This document shows positions 1-7,968 of a stretch of 21,621 nt of DNA, one piece after another. The DNA is taken from NCBI GenBank assembly GCA_003140115.1, contig PLIQ01000333.1, positions 15,115 through 36,735 of the forward strand, written 5' to 3'. The DNA is from Actinomycetota bacterium. GTDB lineage: Bacteria > Actinomycetota > Actinomycetes > Streptosporangiales > Streptosporangiaceae. The translations under genes and the position numbers were made by a program. The notes beneath the pieces are model-generated. The model had not been told where the DNA came from. It searched no databases and saw nothing but the letters and a program-made list of their open reading frames with translations. Position 1 is the stretch's first letter; each line of letters begins with the position of its first letter.

Positions 1-849
1 ACCGACACCGCGATCGCGGGCGGCGTGGAGCACATGGGTCATCATCCGATGGGGTCCGGAGTCGACCCGAACCCGCGGTTCATCTCCGAACGCCTCGTCG
101 ACCCCTCCGCGCTGGTGATGGGCTCGACCGCCGAGAACCTGCACGACCGGTTCGGTGAGATCACCCGCGCCCGGGCCGACGCGTACGCGCTGGGCAGCCA
201 GCGCAAGGTGGCCGCGGCCTACGCCGCGGGCAAGATCCAGCCCGACCTGGTACCGGTCGCGATCCGCAGCGCGGAGCGCGGCTGGGGGCTGGCCGCCGCG
301 GACGAGCCGCCGCGCCCGGACACCACGCTCGAGGCGCTGGCCGGGCTGAAGACGCCGTTCCGGCCGCACGGCCGGGTCACCGCGGGGAACTCCGCCGGGC
401 TGAACGACGGCGCCACCGGCTGCATTATCGCGGCCCACGACGTGGCCGCCGAGCTGGGCCTGGACGCCCGGATGCGGCTCGTCGACTTCAGCTACGCGGG
501 GGTGGACCCCGCCGTGATGGGCATCGGGCCGGTGCCCGCTACCGAGACCGTGCTGGCCCGCAACGACCTGACCATCGACGACATCGGGCTGATCGAGATC
601 AACGAGGCGTTCGCGGTCCAGGTCCTGGCCTTCCTGGACCACTTCAAGATCGCCGACGACGACCCGCGGGTGAACCCGTGGGGCGGCGCGATCGCCCTGG
701 GTCATCCGCTCGCGAGCTCCGGCGTCCGGCTGATGATCCAGCTCGCCCGCCAGTTCGCCGAGCAGCCGAACGTCCGTTTCGGCCTGACCACGATGTGCGT
801 CGGCCTGGGTATGGGCGGCACCGTCCTGTGGGAGAACCTCAATGCCTGA
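1..849 (+). CDS. fadA: acetyl-CoA acyltransferase (thiolase), 5'-truncated by window edge
   Basis: The frame is open from base 1, so the N-terminus, including the first catalytic Cys, lies outside the window. The 282 residues present are the C-terminal two thirds of a roughly 390-430-residue thiolase. Visible family motifs are NSAGLNDGATG, NEAFAVQ (from base 601), GGAIALGHPLASSG with the catalytic His codon at 703-705, and CVGLGMGG with the second catalytic Cys codon at 796-798. Thiolases of this type cleave 3-ketoacyl-CoA to acetyl-CoA and a shortened acyl-CoA in the cytoplasm. The stop overlaps the next gene's ATG by 8 bp, so the two are translationally coupled and should form the usual beta-oxidation complex pair. 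A degradative role is inferred from the fadB-like partner; a biosynthetic acetoacetyl-CoA thiolase is less likely. Confidence 0.93.
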   Translation, partial: TDTAIAGGVEHMGHHPMGSGVDPNPRFISERLVDPSALVMGSTAENLHDRFGEITRARADAYALGSQRKVAAAYAAGKIQPDLVPVAIRSAERGWGLAAADEPPRPDTTLEALAGLKTPFRPHGRVTAGNSAGLNDGATGCIIAAHDVAAELGLDARMRLVDFSYAGVDPAVMGIGPVPATETVLARNDLTIDDIGLIEINEAFAVQVLAFLDHFKIADDDPRVNPWGGAIALGHPLASSGVRLMIQLARQFAEQPNVRFGLTTMCVGLGMGGTVLWENLNA

Positions 850-2935
850 CATCCTCGACGACGACTCGGTGCTCACCTCCCTGTTCCCGGACGAGGTGGT
901 GACCCGGGCGCTGGTCCGCGACGTGCCGCTGCCCGGCGGGGCCGGGACCATGGCCCTGATCACCCTGGACAACGGGTACGACCACACCCGGCCGAACACC
1001 TTCGGCCCGGCGGGTCTGCTCGCGCTGCGTGACGCCCTCGATTCGGTGGCCGGGCGGACCGACATCGCCGCGGTGGGCGTGACCGGCAAGCCGTTCATCT
1101 TCGCGGCGGGTGCGGATTTGGGCGTGGCCGCCCAGATCCGGGCCCGCGACGAGGCGCTGGCCGTGGGGCGGCTGGGACACGAGGTGCTCCGGCGGTTCGG
1201 CGAGCTGAACGTGCCGTCGTTCGCGTTCGTCAACGGCGCGGTCCTGGGCGGCGGCCTGGAGTTCGCGCTGCACTGCTCCTACCGGACGATCTCCTCCGGC
1301 GTGACCGCGGTGGCGTTCCCCGAGTGCTTCCTCGGCCTGCTGCCCGGCTGGGGCGGCACCTACCTGCTGCCGCGGCTGATCGGCCCGGCCAGGGCGCTCA
1401 AGCTCATCATCGAGAACCCGCTCAGCCAGAACCGCATGGTGGCCGGGCCGGAGGCCTTCTCGCTCGGCGTCGCCGACGCCCTGTTCGAGCCCGCCGACTT
1501 CCTGGCCGAGTCGCTGCGCTGGGCGGCCCGGGTCCTGACCGGGGCAGTAACCGTATCTCGTGCCGTGCCCGAGGAGGACTGGGATCAGGCCGCCGCCGGG
1601 GCGAGGTTCTTCGCCGACGGCAAGCTGCACGGCGCCGCCCCCGCGCCGTACCGGGCGATCGAGCTGATCGCGGCCGCTCGTGACCGGACCCGGGACGAGG
1701 GGTTCATGGCCGAGGACCAGGCGCTTGCCGACCTGCTGCTCAGCGACGAGCTGCAGGCCAGCCTGTACGCGTTCGACCTGACCCAGAGGCGGGCGCGGCA
1801 CGCGGCGGGAGCGCCGGACGCGTCGCTGGCCCGGCCGGTGACCAAGGTCGGCGTGGTGGGCGCGGGCCTGATGGCCGCGCAGATCGCGCTGCTGTTCGCG
1901 CGGCGGCTCGAGGTACCGGTGGTGCTGACGGACCTGGACCAGGCCCGGCTCGAGGCCGGGGTCGGCCACGTGCACGGCGAGATCGCCAAGCTGGCCAGCC
2001 GGGGCCGGATCACCGCCGACGCGGCTGCTCGGCTGACCGGACTGGTGACCGGGTCGCTGACCAAGGACGCGTTCGCCGACGCCGACTTCGTGATCGAGGC
2101 GGTGTTCGAGGAGATCGCGGTCAAGCAGAAGGTGTTCGCCGAGGTCGAGGCGGTGGTCCGGCCGGACTGCGTGCTCGCCACCAACACTTCCTCGCTCTCG
2201 GTGACCGAGATGGCGGCCGGGCTGGCCCACCCCGAGAGGGTGGTCGGGTTCCACTTCTTCAACCCGGTGGCGATGATGCCGCTGGTCGAGGTGATCCGCG
2301 GCACTGCCACCGACGCTCTGCCGACTGACGAGGGGACGCTGGCCACGGCACTGGCCGTGGGCAAGGCGCTGAGGAAGAACTGCGTGCTGGTCAAGGACTC
2401 GCCCGCGTTCGTGGTCAACCGTCTGCTGACCAGGTTCCTGGGTGAGATCCTGGCCGCCGTGGACGAGGGCACCCCGTTCGAGGTGGCCGAGCATGCCCCC
2501 GACCCGCTGGGCCTGCCCACGACCCCGTTCCTGCTGCTTCAGCTGGTCGGCCCGGCCGTGGCCCTGCACGTGGGCGGGACGCTGCACGCGGCCTATCCCG
2601 ACCGGTTCGGCGTGTCGCAAAAGCTCCGCGCCCTGGTCGCGGCGGGTCAGACGGCGATCTACGGGCCCGACTTCTCGGTGGTGCCCGCGGTGGCGGCCAT
2701 CTTGGCCGGCGGCGACCGCCCGTCCACCGCCGAGCAGGTGCGCGAGCGGGCGCTGGAGGCGCTGGCCGAGGAGATCAGGCTAATGCTCGACGAGGGCGTG
2801 GTCGCCGCTCCGGAGGACATCGACCTGTGCCTGATCCTCGGCGCCGGCTGGCCCTTCCACCTCGGCGGGATCACGCCGTACCTGGATCGCAGCGGCATCG
2901 CGGAAAAGGTCACCGGGACCCGCTTTCACCTGTAG
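842..2935 (+). CDS. fadB: fatty acid oxidation multifunctional protein (enoyl-CoA hydratase / 3-hydroxyacyl-CoA dehydrogenase)
   Basis: This 697-aa protein has the FadB/FadJ alpha-subunit layout. The N-terminal crotonase domain (about 1-300) has the oxyanion-hole GGGLEFAL segment with Glu140 and the PECFLGLLPGWGGT segment with Glu161, the two general acid/base residues of active hydratases. The NAD-binding 3-hydroxyacyl-CoA dehydrogenase domain starts at about 334 (VGVVGAGLMA) and contains NTSSLSV, HFFNP from His471, and KDSPAFVVNRLL. A C-terminal dehydrogenase helical domain follows. It hydrates trans-2-enoyl-CoA and oxidises the product to 3-ketoacyl-CoA, which the upstream thiolase cleaves. 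The ATG sits inside the fadA stop region, with GGGAG about 8 nt upstream. All catalytic residues I can check are present. Chain-length preference cannot be read from the sequence. Confidence 0.94.
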   Translation: MPDILDDDSVLTSLFPDEVVTRALVRDVPLPGGAGTMALITLDNGYDHTRPNTFGPAGLLALRDALDSVAGRTDIAAVGVTGKPFIFAAGADLGVAAQIRARDEALAVGRLGHEVLRRFGELNVPSFAFVNGAVLGGGLEFALHCSYRTISSGVTAVAFPECFLGLLPGWGGTYLLPRLIGPARALKLIIENPLSQNRMVAGPEAFSLGVADALFEPADFLAESLRWAARVLTGAVTVSRAVPEEDWDQAAAGARFFADGKLHGAAPAPYRAIELIAAARDRTRDEGFMAEDQALADLLLSDELQASLYAFDLTQRRARHAAGAPDASLARPVTKVGVVGAGLMAAQIALLFARRLEVPVVLTDLDQARLEAGVGHVHGEIAKLASRGRITADAAARLTGLVTGSLTKDAFADADFVIEAVFEEIAVKQKVFAEVEAVVRPDCVLATNTSSLSVTEMAAGLAHPERVVGFHFFNPVAMMPLVEVIRGTATDALPTDEGTLATALAVGKALRKNCVLVKDSPAFVVNRLLTRFLGEILAAVDEGTPFEVAEHAPDPLGLPTTPFLLLQLVGPAVALHVGGTLHAAYPDRFGVSQKLRALVAAGQTAIYGPDFSVVPAVAAILAGGDRPSTAEQVRERALEALAEEIRLMLDEGVVAAPEDIDLCLILGAGWPFHLGGITPYLDRSGIAEKVTGTRFHL

Positions 2936-3009
2936 TCCTCGGGGGACACCCCCTGGCCCCCCGACATGGGGGGCTGCCCGCCCCCATACCCCCTGGGTAG
3001 GGTGGCGGG
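2936..3009. repeat. G/C-tract double hairpin between fadB and the DUF885 gene
   Basis: The whole 74-bp gap is made of G and C runs. A first small hairpin is GGGGG-aca-CCCCC at 2941-2953. A second, stronger one pairs ATGGGGG (2966-2972) with CCCCCAT (2981-2987), plus a C74-G80 closing pair around a five-base loop and one bulged G. No T-tract follows, so a Rho-independent terminator is possible but not classical. The element 2940-2963 has the same layout as one at 9050-9078 (C, five or six G, AC(G)A, a C run, three bases, a C run, G). The minus strand carries several closely spaced G runs that could form a quadruplex. The 3' end carries the likely ribosome site for the next gene (GGGTGGCGGG before ATG 3010). 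Confidence 0.5.
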
Positions 3010-4638
3010 ATGACTCCGGTATTCGGGCTCTGCGACGACTACGTGACGCGGGCGGCGGCGCTGGACCCGGTCGCGGCGGGGATGCAAGGTCTGACCGGCG
3101 TCTTCGGCGCGGCCACCGACTACAGCCCGGATGGCTTCGCCGCCCGGGCCGAGCTCATCGCGGCTACGCTGGCGGCGCTCGAGCCGATGAGCCCGACCTC
3201 GGCCGCGGACCGGCTGGCCGGCGGGTTCCTCCGCGAGCGGCTCGAGGCGCAGCTGGCCTGGCACCAGCTGAACGAGCCGCTGCGGCTGGTGCGGGCTCCG
3301 TTCGGGCTGATCAGCTTCGTCCGGGACAGCGTGGACCTGCTGCCGCACGACAGCGATGGCGACTGGCGGAACATCGCGGCGCGCCTGGCCGCCGTCCCGG
3401 TCATGTTCACCAGCTGGCGGGCCAGCCTGGACACCGGGCTGGCTCGGGGCCTGACCGCGGCGCGCAGGCAAGCGGTGCAGGCGGCGGTGGCCGCCGATCA
3501 CTGCGTCGGAAGCCACGACGCCCTGGTCGCCTCCCACGGCGACGGCCCGCTGGCGGCCGAGCTGGCGGCGGCCGTCGCGCAGGCCAACCAGGCGTACACC
3601 GATATCGCACGCTACCTGCGCGAGGACTACGCGCCGCGGGCCACCGAGGTGGACGCGGTCGGCGCCGAACGGTACGCGGTCGCGGCCCGGCTCAACCTGG
3701 GCGCGGACATCGACCTCAAGGAGGCCTACGACTGGGGCTGGGCCGAACTGGCCCGGATCGAGGCGGAGATGACCGCCGAAGCGAACGCCATCCGGCCCGG
3801 CGCGAGCCTGGATGAAGCGACCGCCATCCTCAACGAGTCGCAGTACGTCATCTCGGCGGACGCGTACCTGGCCTGGTTGCAGGAGCGGCACGACTGGGCC
3901 ATCGAGCAGCTCGCCGGCGTGCATTTCGACATCCCCGCCCCGCTGCGCCGGATCGAGGTGGTCCTGGCCCGCGGTTCGACCTCCGGAGCCGCCTACTACA
4001 CCGGGCCCAGCGAGGACCTGACCCGGCCCGGGCGAACCTGGTGGCCCCTGGGCGGACGCGATCCCCAGGGCCGGTTCGAGACCTGGTCCGAGCTGTCCAC
4101 CGTTTTCCACGAGGGCGTGCCCGGCCACCACCTGCAGGTCGGCGCGGCCAAGACCGCCGGGGACAAGCTGTCCCGGTTCGCGAAGACCAACTTCGTCAGC
4201 GGGCACGGCGAAGGCTGGGCCCTGTACGCCGAGCGCTTGGCCGACGAACTGGGCTGGTTCACCGAGCCGGGCACGCGGCTGGGCATGCTCGGCGGATCGG
4301 CGCTCCGCGCCGCGCGGGTGGTCATCGACATCGGCGTTCACCTGGACCTGCCGCTGCCCGACGGTTCCCGGTGGACCTTCGATAAGTCCTGCGAGGTACT
4401 GGGCAAGTCGGGCCGCGGCGAACCGCACCGGATCCAGGCCGAGGTGGTGCGCTACTTCGGCTGGCCGGCCCAGGCCATCTCGTACAAGCTCGGCGAGCGT
4501 AGCTGGCTGGCGGCCCGGGCCGAGGCGATGCGGCGCCCAGATTTCGACCTCCAACGGTGGCATACCGCCGCGCTGAGCCTTGGTCCGATCGGCCTGGCGG
4601 CCCTGGCCGACACGCTGGCCGGCGCCGACCTGTCCTGA
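3010..4638 (+). CDS. DUF885 family metallopeptidase-like protein
   Basis: The 542-aa protein matches the DUF885 family in length and motifs. The putative zinc site is HEGVPGHH at residues 367-374, followed by GHGEGWALYAE with Glu401 as the likely third ligand, an arrangement resembling gluzincin peptidases. The C-terminal part has the family-typical segments around RIQAEV and GW.AQA.SYK.G. There is no signal peptide or membrane helix, so it is probably cytoplasmic. The family is associated with peptidase or amidase activity, but the substrate of this member is unknown. It starts 74 bp after fadB behind a strong hairpin, so it may or may not be co-transcribed. It converges with the lipoprotein gene, with 9 bp between stops. 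The family call is firm; an enzymatic function is inferred from the intact metal site. Confidence 0.88.
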   Translation: MTPVFGLCDDYVTRAAALDPVAAGMQGLTGVFGAATDYSPDGFAARAELIAATLAALEPMSPTSAADRLAGGFLRERLEAQLAWHQLNEPLRLVRAPFGLISFVRDSVDLLPHDSDGDWRNIAARLAAVPVMFTSWRASLDTGLARGLTAARRQAVQAAVAADHCVGSHDALVASHGDGPLAAELAAAVAQANQAYTDIARYLREDYAPRATEVDAVGAERYAVAARLNLGADIDLKEAYDWGWAELARIEAEMTAEANAIRPGASLDEATAILNESQYVISADAYLAWLQERHDWAIEQLAGVHFDIPAPLRRIEVVLARGSTSGAAYYTGPSEDLTRPGRTWWPLGGRDPQGRFETWSELSTVFHEGVPGHHLQVGAAKTAGDKLSRFAKTNFVSGHGEGWALYAERLADELGWFTEPGTRLGMLGGSALRAARVVIDIGVHLDLPLPDGSRWTFDKSCEVLGKSGRGEPHRIQAEVVRYFGWPAQAISYKLGERSWLAARAEAMRRPDFDLQRWHTAALSLGPIGLAALADTLAGADLS

Positions 4639-4647
4639 CCCTGGCTC

Positions 4648-5088
4648 TCAGGGGACAAAACAAACGACCGCTATGGTCGCAGTGTGCCGGGCAGTGACCG
4701 TCACGGAGAACGGTCCCCCGCAGGTCTGCACCAGGTCCTTCCCGGAGTCGGTCACAGTGATGATGTCCGGAGAACGTCCGGTCACCTGATACCGGCCGGG
4801 CGGCAGAGCGGCCGAGAACTTCCCGGATGTTCCGACCCCCACCGCGACTGGCCGGTGCCCGGCCCTGGTGAAGGTCACCGTGCCCGGAATCGGTCGCTCG
4901 CCCGGCTGCTGCCCGCCGGGACCCATCGCCCCGCCCTCGATGAGCAGCCTGCCGGTCACGTGACCCGTCGCCCCGGCCGGCATCTGGCCGGTCGTGTGGC
5001 TGGCCGCGTGCTCCGCCGCACCGGCCGCCGCACATCCGGTCAGCAGCAGCGCGCCCAGTACGCAGGCACAGGTTCGCCACTGGTTCAT
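4648..5088 (-). CDS. small lipoprotein with carboxypeptidase-regulatory-like beta-sandwich domain
   Basis: I choose the ATG at 5088 (146 aa) over an upstream start in the same frame. The preceding GGGGAGGGCAATC is a strong ribosome site, and the protein then begins directly with a lipoprotein signal: MNQWRTC, a hydrophobic stretch, and the lipobox LTGC with Cys19 as the lipidated residue. After a low-complexity Ala/Gly/His linker come PIPGTVTF (about residue 58), GTSGKFSAALPPGRYQVTG and a final beta-strand. This is the pattern of the small all-beta carboxypeptidase-regulatory-like / PEGA-like domains common in actinobacterial surface lipoproteins. Two Cys residues in the mature domain (TCGG and VVCF) could form a disulfide. 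It should be anchored on the outer face of the membrane. Function is unknown. An ECF-like promoter may precede it. Confidence 0.72.
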   Translation of the reverse strand: MNQWRTCACVLGALLLTGCAAAGAAEHAASHTTGQMPAGATGHVTGRLLIEGGAMGPGGQQPGERPIPGTVTFTRAGHRPVAVGVGTSGKFSAALPPGRYQVTGRSPDIITVTDSGKDLVQTCGGPFSVTVTARHTATIAVVCFVP

Positions 5089-5117
5089 GATTGCCCTCCC
5101 CGCTGTCTGGACCCTTA

Positions 5118-5143
5118 GACGCACCACCCGGCCGCGCGGTTGC
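5118..5143 (-). promoter_or_regulatory. possible ECF-sigma-type promoter for the lipoprotein gene
   Basis: Read on the minus strand, GCAAC (5143-5139) is followed after exactly 17 nt by CGTCTAA (from 5121). This resembles the GGAAC-N16/17-CGTC pattern of extracytoplasmic-function sigma factors that drive envelope-stress genes. The start codon is about 30 nt downstream. One mismatch in the -35 element and the high GC background make this tentative. Confidence 0.3.
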
Positions 5144-5150
5144 GGCCCGG

Positions 5151-5792
5151 TCAGGTCCGCAGCAACACCGCCGTGAGGCTGTCGGACAACCAGCGGGTGA
5201 ACTCCGCGGTGCTCCAGCCGCGCTGAGCGACCAGCAGCCGGTAGAGGTGACCGTCCATGAGCGCCCAGCAGAGGTCGGCGGCGCGCTGCTCGGTCATTCC
5301 GGCGGCCAGCCCGTCCAGGGACGCGAGGTAACGGATAAACGCGGTCGCGCCGAACAGCCGGTTGCGGCTCGCCTCGGCGAGTAGTTCCGCGGCGGCCGGG
5401 TCGACATCGGCCGCTGCGGTGAGCACCTCCCCGATCGGTGCGCTGCGCGCGGCGACCTCGGTCACGGTCTGCACCCAGAGCATGAGCGCCTGGCGCGGAT
5501 CGGGCTCGGCCTGGATGGCCTTGACCGCCGGGCGGTCGGCCATGGCGATCGGTTCGTCGTCACCGGCGACGGCCCAGTCCAGGGCCAGCTTAAGCAGGGC
5601 CGCCTTGCCGCCCACCGAGTTGAAGACGGTGCGCCGGCTCACGTGCGCGGCCTGCGCAATCCCGTCGATCGTGGTGGCGGCATAGCCCTGAGCCAAGAAC
5701 AGGTCGTGAGCCGCGGCGACGATCGCCCGCCGGGTGCGCCGGGCCTGCTCGTCACGTACCTCGGATGCGTACCGCTTGGCCGGCTCGTTCAT
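5151..5792 (-). CDS. TetR/AcrR family transcriptional regulator
   Basis: This 213-aa protein has a standard TetR N-terminal DNA-binding domain. Helix 1 is around RRTRRAIVAAAHDLF, and the helix-turn-helix runs from about residue 37 to 58 (ATTIDGIAQAAHVSRRTVF), followed by GGKAALLKLAL. The remaining 140 residues form the variable helical ligand-binding and dimer domain. The ATG start has AAGGA about 10 nt upstream. It is divergent from the FAD oxidoreductase gene across 87 bp that contain two inverted repeats, so it most likely represses that operon and itself. The inducer is probably a substrate or product of the neighbouring oxidoreductase; this is inference from gene order. Confidence 0.92.
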   Translation of the reverse strand: MNEPAKRYASEVRDEQARRTRRAIVAAAHDLFLAQGYAATTIDGIAQAAHVSRRTVFNSVGGKAALLKLALDWAVAGDDEPIAMADRPAVKAIQAEPDPRQALMLWVQTVTEVAARSAPIGEVLTAAADVDPAAAELLAEASRNRLFGATAFIRYLASLDGLAAGMTEQRAADLCWALMDGHLYRLLVAQRGWSTAEFTRWLSDSLTAVLLRT

Positions 5793-5825
5793 CGAGGCCC
5801 GTCCTTGACCTTCACGCGAATTCGA

Positions 5826-5853
5826 TGCACTATAGGTGCAGTAACCACATTAC
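5826..5853. promoter_or_regulatory. candidate TetR operator region (two adjacent inverted repeats)
   Basis: Between the divergent starts lie a perfect 5-bp-arm repeat, TGCAC-tatag-GTGCA (5826-5840), and immediately after it GTAA-ccaca-TTAC (5841-5853). The segment is clearly more AT-rich than its surroundings. A TetR dimer encoded by the flanking gene would be expected to bind here and cover both promoters. TTGACC at 5805-5810 and TATAGG at 5831-5836 are possible -35/-10 elements for the rightward promoter, but the 20-nt spacing is long. Confidence 0.5.
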
Positions 5854-5879
5854 CAGTGTACCAAAAGTAGGTGATTGTG

Positions 5880-7271
5880 ATGCGCATAGCGATTGTCGGC
5901 GCGGGCCCCGCCGGGCTGTTCCTCGGGGCCGGCCTGGCCCGGCGAGGGCACCAGGTGACTGCCGTCGAACGCGACCCCGGGCCCGCCGCGGACGGTACCT
6001 GGCCGCGGCGCGGAGTCATGCAGTTCCACCACGCTCACGCGTTCCGGCCTCAGGTCGCGCAGGCGCTGGAGCAGGAGCTACCCGAGGCGCTTCGGCAGTG
6101 GCTGGCGGCCGGCGCGGAACCGGTCCGGCTCCGGCTGCCCGACGCCCGGGAGATGCCCGCGGGCATGCGGTCCCGCCGGATGACGTTCGAGCGTGCGCTG
6201 CGGACCGCGGCCCTGGCCGTGCCAGGGTTTGAGGTCCGCCGCGGGCACGTCGAGGAGGTGGCAAGCCGGCACGGGCGTGCCGACGGCATCCGGTTTGACG
6301 GGGCGATCCTGCCGGCCGACCTGGTCATCGACGCCTCGGGCCGGGCCGGGCGCGCGACCCGGTCGCTGCGCCCCGCGGTGACCAGCGGCGGGCCGTGCGG
6401 CATCGCCTATGTCGACCGGCAGTACCAGCTGCTGCCCGGTGCCGAACCAGGCCCGCTGGTGAACCCGGTCATGTGGCAGGCCGAACTCGACGGCTACCAG
6501 GTCCTGGTCTTCGTGCACGAGCACGGCATCTTCTCCGTCCTGCTGGCCCGCCCCATCGCCGACCCGGTCCTGGCCCAGCTCCGGCACGAGGCCGCGTTCG
6601 CCGCCGCGTGCCGGGCCATCCCGGGCCTGGCCGACTGGACCGACCCGGGCCGGGCCCGGCCGATCACGCCCGTGCTGGCCGGCGGCCCACTGCTCAACGC
6701 GTACCGCGGCCAGACCGGGCCCGACGGCCGACTCGCCCGGCCGGGACTGGTCTTCGTCGGCGACGCGGTGGCCGCCACCACGCCGACCTTCGGCCGGGGC
6801 ATCGCGACCACCCTGCTCCAGGCCCAGCAGCTGCTGCGGCTCACCGACGAGCACGGCACCGACACGGGAGCGCTCGGGGAGAGCTTCGATGCCTGGTGCA
6901 CCGAGCACATCAAGCCCTGGGTCGACGACCACGTCCAGATGGACGAGGCGATCCAGCGGCGGTGGGCGGGGGAGGGCGTCGACCTGAGCCAGCCTCTGCC
7001 GTCCGACCTCATCCTGGCCGCGGCCGAGGCCGACCCCAGCATCCGCGCCGTCGCCGGCGGCTACCTGAGCATGACCGAACTGCCCGCCTCGCTGCGGACC
7101 GCCGAACCCCGCGCCCGCGCGGTCTACGCCAGCGGCTGGCGTCCGCGCCCGGCTCCCGGCCCGGGCCGCGCCGAGCTCGCCGAGATCGTGCTCGCCACCC
7201 TGGGCGTAGCGGCCTTACCTGCCGCCGAACCGCGGACTAGGCTCCTGACTGGACGGGCCGGTCCGCCCTGA
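5880..7271 (+). CDS. FAD-dependent oxidoreductase / monooxygenase
   Basis: The 463-aa protein begins with a Rossmann FAD-binding motif (GAGPAG at residues 7-12, then GARRG-type turn and acidic VERD end of strand 2). It has the second FAD motif GLVFVGDAVA with Asp295 in the C-terminal half, followed by FGRGIATTLLQA, which lines the flavin in group A aromatic-hydroxylase-like enzymes. HHAHAFRP near residue 50 is a family-like active-site loop. I place the start at ATG 5880 because AGGTGA lies 5 nt upstream; two in-frame GTG codons at 5871 and 5877 are alternatives adding up to three residues. It is followed after 17 bp by the maleylpyruvate-isomerase-like gene and is divergent from tetR. The likely role is oxidation of an aromatic or other small hydrophobic compound; the substrate cannot be predicted. 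Confidence 0.85.
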   Translation: MRIAIVGAGPAGLFLGAGLARRGHQVTAVERDPGPAADGTWPRRGVMQFHHAHAFRPQVAQALEQELPEALRQWLAAGAEPVRLRLPDAREMPAGMRSRRMTFERALRTAALAVPGFEVRRGHVEEVASRHGRADGIRFDGAILPADLVIDASGRAGRATRSLRPAVTSGGPCGIAYVDRQYQLLPGAEPGPLVNPVMWQAELDGYQVLVFVHEHGIFSVLLARPIADPVLAQLRHEAAFAAACRAIPGLADWTDPGRARPITPVLAGGPLLNAYRGQTGPDGRLARPGLVFVGDAVAATTPTFGRGIATTLLQAQQLLRLTDEHGTDTGALGESFDAWCTEHIKPWVDDHVQMDEAIQRRWAGEGVDLSQPLPSDLILAAAEADPSIRAVAGGYLSMTELPASLRTAEPRARAVYASGWRPRPAPGPGRAELAEIVLATLGVAALPAAEPRTRLLTGRAGPP

Positions 7272-7288
7272 GCCGTGGGAGGTAAGCG

Positions 7289-7960
7289 ATGGCGTCGTAC
7301 GAGTCCGTGATCGGCATCCTGGAGGCCGAGCTGACCGCGGTGGCGGACGCGTTCGGCGCCCTGACGCCCGATCAGTGGCAGCGCTCGACGCTCCTGGTGC
7401 CGGTCGACCCCGACCTGCCCAAGTGGACGGTGTTCGAGCTGGCCGGCCACTTCGACATATCCATCGGGCTGACCCGCATGCTGATCGCCGAGGCCGAGGA
7501 GACCCAGCCGGGGCGGGACCGCACCAGCTTCTTCATCAACCCGCGTTCGGAGACCGGCCCGGTGGTGTACTCCTACGCCTACACCATGGTCGAGGGCAAG
7601 ACGCCCGCCGACATGCCCGGGGTGCTGGCCGAGACCTTCGCCAAGACCGTGTCCGAGGCCCGGGCCGTCCCGGCCAGCCTGGTCGGACCCGGCTACTTCG
7701 CGCCGATGCGGGTCGACGAGTTCGTGGTCAGCCGCATCGTCGAGGCCGTGGTCCACGGCATCGACCTGGCTCAAGCGCTCGGATCGCCGTACTTCGCGAC
7801 CGCCGACGGCCTCGCGGTGACCGCCGCGATCCTCGATGACCTTTTGGCCCGCCGGACGACCGGCCGCCGGCCCGCGGCCCTGTCGGACGACCTGGACTGG
7901 GTCCTGGCCGCGTCGGGCCGGGCTCCCGCCGACGACAGCCGGCTGCCGCTCATCGGCTGA
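7289..7960 (+). CDS. maleylpyruvate isomerase family (DinB-fold, mycothiol-dependent type) protein
   Basis: This 223-aa protein resembles the actinobacterial maleylpyruvate isomerase / DinB-like family. The N-terminal four-helix region has the WTVFELAGHFD segment with His54. The later EAVVHGIDLA segment carries His156 and Asp159, fitting the spaced His/Glu/His metal site of mycothiol-dependent isomerases. The start is supported by GGGAGGT seven nt before the ATG. It sits 17 bp after the FAD oxidoreductase and is probably in the same TetR-controlled operon. An oxidase followed by a thiol-dependent isomerase or transferase suggests processing or detoxification of a reactive product, but many members of this family have no known reaction. 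It converges with the DUF429 gene, with 8 bp between stops. Confidence 0.75.
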   Translation: MASYESVIGILEAELTAVADAFGALTPDQWQRSTLLVPVDPDLPKWTVFELAGHFDISIGLTRMLIAEAEETQPGRDRTSFFINPRSETGPVVYSYAYTMVEGKTPADMPGVLAETFAKTVSEARAVPASLVGPGYFAPMRVDEFVVSRIVEAVVHGIDLAQALGSPYFATADGLAVTAAILDDLLARRTTGRRPAALSDDLDWVLAASGRAPADDSRLPLIG

Positions 7961-7968
7961 GCCGCGGG

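Noticed and set aside
839..2620. 593-codon open frame on the minus strand, antisense to fadB
   Set aside because: It is low-complexity, rich in His, Gln, Gly and Arg, with no domain, and lies opposite a gene with complete hydratase and dehydrogenase motifs. It is a GC-bias shadow.
2926..4563. 545-codon open frame on the minus strand, antisense to the DUF885 gene
   Set aside because: Same composition problem; the plus strand carries the conserved HEGVPGHH site. It also starts inside the sense gene.
4322..5080. 252-codon minus-strand open frame spanning the DUF885/lipoprotein junction
   Set aside because: It crosses two genes with clear sense motifs, lacks a domain, and is out of frame with the lipobox protein.
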